DNA of 11,159 nt from Actinomycetes bacterium. GTDB lineage: Bacteria; Actinomycetota; Humimicrobiia; JAHJRV01. The stretch is from contig JAUWOM010000029.1 in assembly GCA_030612085.1 (NCBI GenBank), positions 1 through 11,159 of the forward strand. The letters are read 5' to 3'. Under the pieces are notes generated by a model that did no database searches, was not told the origin of the DNA, and saw nothing but the letters and a program-made list of their open reading frames with translations. Made by a program: the position numbers and the translations under genes. Position 1 is the stretch's first letter; the number at the start of each line of letters is the position of its first letter. This document shows, one piece after another, positions 6,775 to 11,159 of the stretch.

Positions 6775-7203
6775 TTAGAAAGAACCGATATAGAAGATAT
6801 AATACCTCATAGAAAACCATTTCTCTTGATTGATAAAGTGATAGAAGTCATACCTGGTAAAAGAGTTGTTGCTATAAAGAAAGTAAGAAAAGATGAATAT
6901 TATTTTAAAGGGCATTTCCCAGGAAATCCAATAATGCCAGGGGTATTGATAATTGAATCTATGGCTCAAGCTGGAGCTGTGGGTCTTATGTCTATCCCGG
7001 AAAATAAAAATAAGATTGCCTTATTTGGTGGAGTTGATAAGGTTCGATTCAAGAAAATAGTTAGACCTGGTGATGAATTAAGATTTGATGTTGAGATAGT
7101 GACCTTAAAATCTAATTTTGGCAAGGGGAGAGGAAAAGCATATGTTGATGACAAATTAGTATGTACTGCAGAAATTATATTCGTTCTGACAGAAAAACAA
7201 TAA
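6772..7203 (+). CDS. fabZ: 3-hydroxyacyl-ACP dehydratase
   Basis: Removes water from 3-hydroxyacyl-ACP to give trans-2-enoyl-ACP in the FAS II elongation cycle. With the ATT start at 6772 the product is 143 residues, standard for FabZ. It has a single hot-dog fold: LERTDIEDIIPHRKPFLLID at 2-21 is the conserved N-terminal block. The catalytic His48 lies in GHFPGNPIMPGV and Glu62 in IESMAQAGA, with the family's 14-residue spacing. The FabA-type variant is unlikely, since the HFPGNPxMPG block and short length are FabZ-like. Choosing TTG at 6826 instead would give 125 residues lacking the PHRKPFL segment. First gene of the rightward operon; its stop is 1 nt from the fabD ATG, suggesting coupled translation. 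The rare start codon may limit its expression. Confidence 0.93.
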   Translation: MLERTDIEDIIPHRKPFLLIDKVIEVIPGKRVVAIKKVRKDEYYFKGHFPGNPIMPGVLIIESMAQAGAVGLMSIPENKNKIALFGGVDKVRFKKIVRPGDELRFDVEIVTLKSNFGKGRGKAYVDDKLVCTAEIIFVLTEKQ

Positions 7204-7204
7204 C

Positions 7205-8131
7205 ATGGAAGAAAAAATTGCTTTTATTTTTCCAGGTCAGGGTTCCCAAAAAGTTGGTATGGGAAAAGATTTTTATCAAAATTTTCCTGAAATTAGAAAA
7301 TATTTTGATATTGCTAATGAGATAATGGGTCTTGATATAAAAGATATATGTTTTAATGGACCAATAGAAACTCTTTCTCAAACAAATATCACTCAGCCTA
7401 CCATATTACTGATTAGTTATATAACTGCTCAATTGATAATGAATGAGGGTATTCATCCAGATGTTGTTTGTGGTCATAGCTTGGGAGAATATGGTGCATT
7501 AACTATCGCTGGAGCCTTTTCTTTTTCTGATGCTATAAAAATAGTTAAAAAAAGAGGTCAATTTATGTGGGAAGCAAATCAAAAATCTTCAGGTGCAATG
7601 GCAGCTATTATCGGACTTTCTCCTGAAGAAGTTGAAAAGATTTGTAAGAAATTTAGTGGGAGATTTTATCCAGCAAATTTTAATTCACCAAAGCAAGTAG
7701 TAATTAGTGGAGCTAAGGATGATTTAGAAAAAGTTACAGAGTTATTTTATAATGAGGGTGCTAAAAAAGTTATTCCACTTTCTGTGACAGTTGCTTCTCA
7801 TACACCACTAATTTCTGATGTTGGAAAGAAAATGAAGGATGAGTTAGGAAATATTAGTATGGGTGCTTTAGAAATTCCCTTTTTATCAGCTGTTAATGTT
7901 GAATATATAAAAAAAGAGAAAGTAAAAGAAATTTTGACAAAACAGATAACTTCTCCTGTTTTATGGTTAAATTGTGTTAAAAAAATGATAGAGGACGGTA
8001 TTATTTGCTTTATAGAAGTCGGACCAAAAAATATACTTTCAAGATTAATATATAGAATAAATCCTGAAGTGAAAACATTAAATGTGGAGGATATAAAAAC
8101 TTTGGGAAGAACCATAGAAGAACTGAAATAA
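7205..8131 (+). CDS. fabD: Malonyl-CoA:ACP malonyltransferase
   Basis: Transfers malonyl from malonyl-CoA to acyl carrier protein, supplying the extender for FabF. It has 308 residues, full length. Seen: PGQGSQ (10-15) of the oxyanion region, the nucleophile Ser92 in GHSLGEY, the malonate-binding Arg117 (KKRGQFM), catalytic His199 in VASHTPL, and the C-terminal ITSPVLW and EVGPKNILSRL blocks. These match the positions of the E. coli enzyme almost residue for residue, so activity is expected. The start ATG is 1 nt after the fabZ stop with no strong SD of its own, so translation is probably coupled. Its product demand ties it directly to the ACC genes on both sides of the window. Confidence 0.97.
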   Translation: MEEKIAFIFPGQGSQKVGMGKDFYQNFPEIRKYFDIANEIMGLDIKDICFNGPIETLSQTNITQPTILLISYITAQLIMNEGIHPDVVCGHSLGEYGALTIAGAFSFSDAIKIVKKRGQFMWEANQKSSGAMAAIIGLSPEEVEKICKKFSGRFYPANFNSPKQVVISGAKDDLEKVTELFYNEGAKKVIPLSVTVASHTPLISDVGKKMKDELGNISMGALEIPFLSAVNVEYIKKEKVKEILTKQITSPVLWLNCVKKMIEDGIICFIEVGPKNILSRLIYRINPEVKTLNVEDIKTLGRTIEELK

Positions 8132-8165
8132 TGTTTTATTTTATTAAAAAATTTAGGAGAATATT

Positions 8166-8921
8166 ATGGAAAAATTTATAGATTTAACAAATAAGGTAGC
8201 CTTAGTTACTGGAGCATCTAGAGGAATAGGTAGGGAAACTGCATTAACCTTAGCAAAAGCTGGTTCGAATGTAGTAGTAAATTATAGTAAAAGTGAAGAA
8301 CAAGCTAAAGAGTTGGTTGATAAGTTAAATTCTCTTGGCAGTAAAGCAATAGCAATAAGAGCTGATGTGCATGCTGAGGATCAAGTTATAGAAATGATAA
8401 ACAAAATAGTCTTGGAGTTTGAAACTATAGATATTTTGGTAAATAATGCAGGAATTACCAGGGATTCATTAATTGCAAGAATGAGTATTAGTGATTGGGA
8501 GGATGTGTTAAATGTGTGCCTTAAGGGAGCATTTTTATGCAGTAAATATGTTAGCAGAATAATGATTAGAAAAAGAAGTGGTGCTATAGTAAATATCTCT
8601 TCTGTTGCAGGAGTTAGAGGAAATCCTGGTCAGGTAAATTATTCATCTGCAAAAGCAGGTTTAATTGGACTTACTAAATCTCTTGCCAGGGAATTGGCTC
8701 CAAGGGGTGTAAGAGTAAATGCTATTGCTCCAGGATATATAAAAACTGAATTGACTGATAGACTTTCTGAAACAGTCAGAGAAAAAATCTTAAAGGCTAC
8801 ACCACTCGGTTATTTAGGGGAAACAAAAGATGTAGCTAACTCTGTTCTATTTTTAGTATCAGATTTAGCCAGATACATAACTGGTCATGTTTTATTAGTA
8901 GATGGGGGGATGGGAATGTAA
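8166..8921 (+). CDS. fabG: 3-oxoacyl-ACP reductase (NADPH)
   Basis: Reduces 3-oxoacyl-ACP to 3-hydroxyacyl-ACP, normally with NADPH. It has 251 residues, a classical short-chain dehydrogenase. The nucleotide loop TGASRGIG lies at 15-22, NNAG at 93-96, and the catalytic set is Ser146 (NISSVAG), Tyr159 and Lys163 (NYSSAKAG), with the FabG spacing of 13 between Ser and Tyr. RVNAIAPGYIKTE and the tail YITGHVLLVDGGMGM are typical of true FabG rather than other dehydrogenases. SD AGGAG (8155-8159) lies 6 nt before the ATG. It follows fabD after 34 nt. The usual next gene, acpP, is missing; a stem-loop begins at its stop codon. Confidence 0.96.
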   Translation: MEKFIDLTNKVALVTGASRGIGRETALTLAKAGSNVVVNYSKSEEQAKELVDKLNSLGSKAIAIRADVHAEDQVIEMINKIVLEFETIDILVNNAGITRDSLIARMSISDWEDVLNVCLKGAFLCSKYVSRIMIRKRSGAIVNISSVAGVRGNPGQVNYSSAKAGLIGLTKSLARELAPRGVRVNAIAPGYIKTELTDRLSETVREKILKATPLGYLGETKDVANSVLFLVSDLARYITGHVLLVDGGMGM

Positions 8922-8950
8922 GCTATTCCATATTTAAATGTGATAGCTTA
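8919..8950 (+). promoter_or_regulatory. Stem-loop in the fabG-fabF gap, where acpP usually lies
   Basis: TAAGCTAT (8919-8926, starting with the fabG stop codon) pairs perfectly with ATAGCTTA (8943-8950). After a two-base bulge the inner CATAT and ATGTG can pair too (one G-T), leaving a TTAA loop. The structure is A+T-rich and lacks a following T-run, so it looks more like an RNA processing or stability element than a full terminator. The gap from the fabG stop to the fabF start is only 62 nt and contains no gene. Confidence 0.5.
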
Positions 8951-8983
8951 TAAAAACTACTATTAACCAGGAGGTAAAACAAT

Positions 8984-10249
8984 ATGAAAAATATAGATTA
9001 TGAAATAGATAACAAGAGAAGGGTTGTAATAACAGGAATTGGAATTATATCTTCAGTAGGAATAGGTAAAGATAGTTTTTGGAAATCATTAATAAGTGGG
9101 AAATCAGGTGTTGATAAAATAACACGTTTTGATCCAAGTAATTTTTCCACTCAGATTGCTGCAGAAGTAAATGATTTTAATCCAGAAAACTGGTTAAATA
9201 AAAAGCAGATTCGTAGAATGGATAGATTCACTCAGTTTGCAGTTTCAGCAGCAAAAATGGCTTGCGATGATGCAAATTTAGTGATTGATAAAGATAAGGA
9301 TAATTTTGATATTGGGGCGTCAATAGCAAGTGGTATAGGTGGAACTGAAACGTGGGAGCAACAACACAAAAGATTAATTGAAATGGGTCCAGATAGAGTA
9401 AGTCCATTTTTTATTCCAATGCTAATTATTAATATGGCATCATCTCAAATATCATTGCATTTTAAAATTCGGGGACCAATTATTACAGCAACAACAGCCT
9501 GCTCTGCCTCAGCTAATTCCATAGGAGATGCATTTGAGATAATCAGAAGAAAAAAAGCAAAAATTATGTTAGCAGGAGGTTCAGAAGCTGCAATTACTCC
9601 AATGGGAGTTGCAGGTTTCTGTAATATGCGTGCGCTCTCTACAAGAAATGATGAACCTAAAAAAGCATGTAGACCTTTTGACATAGATAGAGATGGATTT
9701 GTGATGGGGGAGGGTGCAGGTGTTTTAATACTGGAAGATCTCGAGCATGCTATTGAAAGGAAAGCAAATATCTATGCTGAAGTAATTGGATATGGAATGA
9801 CTGGAGATGCATATCATGTCACAGCTATGGATATGAGTGGTAAAAGTGTTGCAAAGGCAATAGAATTTTCACTACTGGATGCTGGAATAAATATTAATGA
9901 AGTTGATTATATAAATGCTCATGGTACATCAACAAAAATGAATGATGTAGCAGAAACTAAAGCAATAAAATTAGCATTGAAGAAAAACAGCAAAAAGGTT
10001 ATGGTAAGCTCTACTAAATCCATGACAGGTCATTGCCTTGGAGCAGCTGGAGCGGTTGAAATAACAGCTTGTGCATTAGCAATAAAAAATAAAATAGTTC
10101 CTCCTACTATTAATCTTGATAATCCAGACCCAGAATGTGATTTAGATTATGTTCCACATTTTGCCAGGAAACATGATGTAAAAGTTGCACTTTCCAACTC
10201 TATGGGATTTGGTGGACATAATGTTGCGATAACATTAAAAAAGCTATAG
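8984..10249 (+). CDS. fabF: Beta-ketoacyl-ACP synthase II (copy 2, fabDG-linked)
   Basis: Condenses malonyl-ACP with growing acyl-ACP. It has 421 residues. The triad is Cys173 in TACSASANS, His313 in NAHGTSTK and His350 in GHCLGAAGA, with Lys345 in SSTKSM; the tail SNSMGFGGHNVAI is typical. An approximately ten-residue N-terminal extension (MKNIDYEIDN) precedes the usual RRVVITG start; it is kept because a consensus SD AGGAGGT (8969-8975) lies 8 nt before this ATG. The region around SGIGGTETWEQQH and VSPFFIPMLIINMAS fits mainstream FabF more closely than copy 1 does. It follows fabG in the common bacterial order except that acpP is absent. The end of this gene is the first unit of a decayed tandem repeat. 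Confidence 0.96.
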   Translation: MKNIDYEIDNKRRVVITGIGIISSVGIGKDSFWKSLISGKSGVDKITRFDPSNFSTQIAAEVNDFNPENWLNKKQIRRMDRFTQFAVSAAKMACDDANLVIDKDKDNFDIGASIASGIGGTETWEQQHKRLIEMGPDRVSPFFIPMLIINMASSQISLHFKIRGPIITATTACSASANSIGDAFEIIRRKKAKIMLAGGSEAAITPMGVAGFCNMRALSTRNDEPKKACRPFDIDRDGFVMGEGAGVLILEDLEHAIERKANIYAEVIGYGMTGDAYHVTAMDMSGKSVAKAIEFSLLDAGININEVDYINAHGTSTKMNDVAETKAIKLALKKNSKKVMVSSTKSMTGHCLGAAGAVEITACALAIKNKIVPPTINLDNPDPECDLDYVPHFARKHDVKVALSNSMGFGGHNVAITLKKL

Positions 10250-10358
10250 TAATATGTGATTTGGTGGTCACAATATTGCCATAACATTAAGAAAAATATA
10301 GTAATATGTGATTTGGTTTATATAATAACATTATTAAAATTCAAAAAAATATAGTAAT
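10206..10358 (+). repeat. Decaying tandem repeat made from the fabF 3' end (52-bp period)
   Basis: The last 44 coding bases of fabF plus 8 bases beyond (10206-10257) are followed by a second copy (10258-10309) with 7 mismatches in 52 and no gaps, then a third, gapped remnant (10310-10358) that keeps GATTTGGT at its start, an internal ATAACATTA and ATATAGTAAT at its end. Copy 2 read in the fabF frame is FGGHNIAITLRKI followed by a stop, against FGGHNVAITLKKL in the gene. Its changes are silent or conservative apart from the GGA-to-TGA change that heads the unit. The copies therefore look like remnants of gene ends rather than arbitrary satellite DNA. Confidence 0.75.
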
Positions 10359-10443
10359 TGTAATAGAAATAATAAGATTCTAATAAAAAATATCTAAATT
10401 TAAAAAAAACATCTAAATATCATTAAAAAAAATTATTATATTT

Positions 10444-10479
10444 TGTCATTGCGAGGAGCATTAGCGACGAAGCAATCTC
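10444..10479. repeat. Dispersed imperfect palindrome (CATTGCGAGGAGC type)
   Basis: The 36-base element starts TGTCATTGCGAGGAGC and ends GCGACGAAGCAATCTC. Outer arms ATTGC (10448-10452) and GCAAT (10472-10476) pair, with an inner GC-ATTA-GC turn. From memory, closely similar sequences are scattered between genes in many unrelated bacterial genomes. It is much richer in G+C than its surroundings, which supports an inserted repeat rather than local drift. Only one copy is in this window. Confidence 0.7.
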
Positions 10480-10480
10480 A

Positions 10481-10516
10481 TTAAATTCTAATTAAAATAT
10501 TAAATTCTAATTAAAA
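10481..10516. repeat. 17-bp direct repeat before accD
   Basis: TTAAATTCTAATTAAAA occurs at 10481-10497 and 10500-10516, a 19-bp period, just before the accD start. It may be slippage in A+T-rich DNA or part of a promoter. The spacing of nearly two helical turns would suit a regulator, but I have no positive sign of one. Confidence 0.5.
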
Positions 10517-10536
10517 AATAAAAAAATTTAGGTAGT

Positions 10537-11159
10537 ATGATGAAGGATAAGAAATCTAAGGTAACAGTTAAAATTTCATATATAGATAGACTAAAAAAAA
10601 TGGATAAGTTAAAGAGTAGGGAAGAAGAAATAACTTGTACATCTTGTAAATTTTCAATAAGTAAAGAAGCTTTGAAAAAAAACTATAATGTTTGTCCTGA
10701 GTGTGAATACCATTATCCAGTAGATGCAATAACCAGGGTAAATCAAGTTGCAGACAATAAATCTTTCTCAGAAATATACCCCGAAATTACTTCAAGTGAT
10801 CCATTAAAATTTTTTGATTTGAAATCCTATAAGGAAAGATTATTTGAATCAAAAATAAAGACCGGTTTAAATGAAGCAATAATAGCTGGAAAAGCAAAAA
10901 TAGATGGATTTGATGTTATTTTAGCAGTCATGGATTTTAGATTTATGGGCGGGAGTATGGGAAGCGCTGTTGGTGAAAAAATAAAAAGAAGCATAGATTT
11001 GGCAATTAAAGAAAAAATTCCTCTTATAATTTTTTGTGCTTCAGGGGGAGCACGTATGCAGGAAGGAATACTTTCATTAATGCAAGTAGCTAAAACAGTA
11101 TGTGCAGTACAAAAATTACAGGAAAAGAGGATTCCATATATCTCAGTTTTAACAAACCC
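10537..11159 (+). CDS. accD: Acetyl-CoA carboxylase carboxyltransferase beta subunit, N-terminal part, 3' end outside window
   Basis: With AccA it transfers the carboxyl group from carboxybiotin to acetyl-CoA, giving malonyl-CoA. 207 residues are visible of a family usually about 280-300, and the frame is open at the right edge. The N-terminal zinc ribbon has Cys34, Cys37, Cys53 and Cys56 with the standard C-x2-C-x15-C-x2-C spacing. The crotonase-like domain shows MDFRFMGGSMGSAVGEKI and SGGARMQEG, ending at VLTNP. Two adjacent in-frame ATGs (10537 and 10540) can serve; the SD-like TTAGG (10528-10532) is weak and slightly better spaced for the second. The protein is a true AccD, so the cell has a dedicated ACC carboxyltransferase. 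This is the main reason to read the fusion protein at 2353-4176 as the ACC carrier rather than a pyruvate carboxylase subunit. accA is expected next, beyond the window. Confidence 0.97.
   Translation, partial: MMKDKKSKVTVKISYIDRLKKMDKLKSREEEITCTSCKFSISKEALKKNYNVCPECEYHYPVDAITRVNQVADNKSFSEIYPEITSSDPLKFFDLKSYKERLFESKIKTGLNEAIIAGKAKIDGFDVILAVMDFRFMGGSMGSAVGEKIKRSIDLAIKEKIPLIIFCASGGARMQEGILSLMQVAKTVCAVQKLQEKRIPYISVLTN

Larger units (their letters stand above)
10250..10536. other. Non-coding gap between fabF copy 2 and accD, rich in repeats
   Basis: These 287 nt hold no gene that I can support. From left to right: fabF-tail repeat copies to about 10358, an A-rich low-complexity tract (about 10359-10440), a palindromic dispersed-repeat unit (10444-10479), a 17-bp direct repeat (10481-10516), then the accD ribosome-binding region. 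I see no clear hairpin-plus-T-run terminator, so accD could be transcribed from the fab promoter or from its own unseen promoter in this gap. Confidence 0.6.

Noticed and set aside
6826..7203. fabZ starting at TTG 6826
   Set aside because: It would remove the conserved PHRKPFL segment and has no SD, while ATT 6772 has a strong SD at proper distance.
10206..10516. CRISPR array from the repeats after fabF
   Set aside because: Units are head to tail with no unique spacers, decay progressively, and derive from the fabF coding end.

Overview
The window is an A+T-rich bacterial segment (about one third G+C by eye) with purine-rich Shine-Dalgarno (SD) sites, tight operons and strong use of AGA/AAA/ATA codons. 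It carries most of a bacterial type II fatty-acid synthesis (FAS II) set together with a heteromeric acetyl-CoA carboxylase (ACC). Fragments of dispersed palindromic repeats lie in the gaps. Nothing seen fixes the taxon. A low-GC, possibly uncultured or anaerobic bacterial lineage fits, but that is a guess.

Layout. (1) At 1-984 (+) is the C-terminal 60% of urocanate hydratase (histidine degradation), which converges on the next operon with only 3 nt between stop codons. (2) At 988-6245 (-), transcribed leftwards, is an apparent operon fabF (copy 1) - birA - fusion protein - accC. (3) At 6246-6771 is a 526-nt non-coding divergent region with direct repeats, a double hairpin resembling a dispersed repeat, and a perfect 12-bp inverted repeat. 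(4) At 6772-10249 (+) is a second apparent operon fabZ - fabD - fabG - fabF (copy 2). (5) At 10250-10536 is a gap with degenerate tandem copies of the fabF tail, a dispersed palindrome and a 17-bp direct repeat. (6) At 10537-11159 (+) is the N-terminal two thirds of accD, cut by the window edge.

How the genes work together. AccC carboxylates biotin on the carrier domain of the fusion protein, and BirA attaches that biotin. AccD (with AccA, presumably beyond the right edge) moves the carboxyl group to acetyl-CoA to make malonyl-CoA. FabD loads malonyl onto acyl carrier protein (ACP). The two FabF enzymes condense, FabG reduces and FabZ dehydrates. Enoyl-ACP reductase, FabH, ACP and AccA are not in the window.

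The most interesting item is the 607-residue fusion. A complete AccB-type biotin carrier (about residues 470-607, biotinyl Lys571) follows a full-length carboxyltransferase domain of the pyruvate carboxylase/oxaloacetate decarboxylase alpha type. In that domain the carbamylated metal-binding lysine is Met176, the catalytic threonine is Asn239, and other signature residues are changed, while Asp15 and His205/His207 remain. Sequence and context suggest a carboxyltransferase pseudoenzyme or repurposed domain built into ACC. Other points of note are an apparent ATT start codon for fabZ, an acpP gene missing from its usual place between fabG and fabF (a stem-loop sits there), and the decayed fabF-tail repeats.
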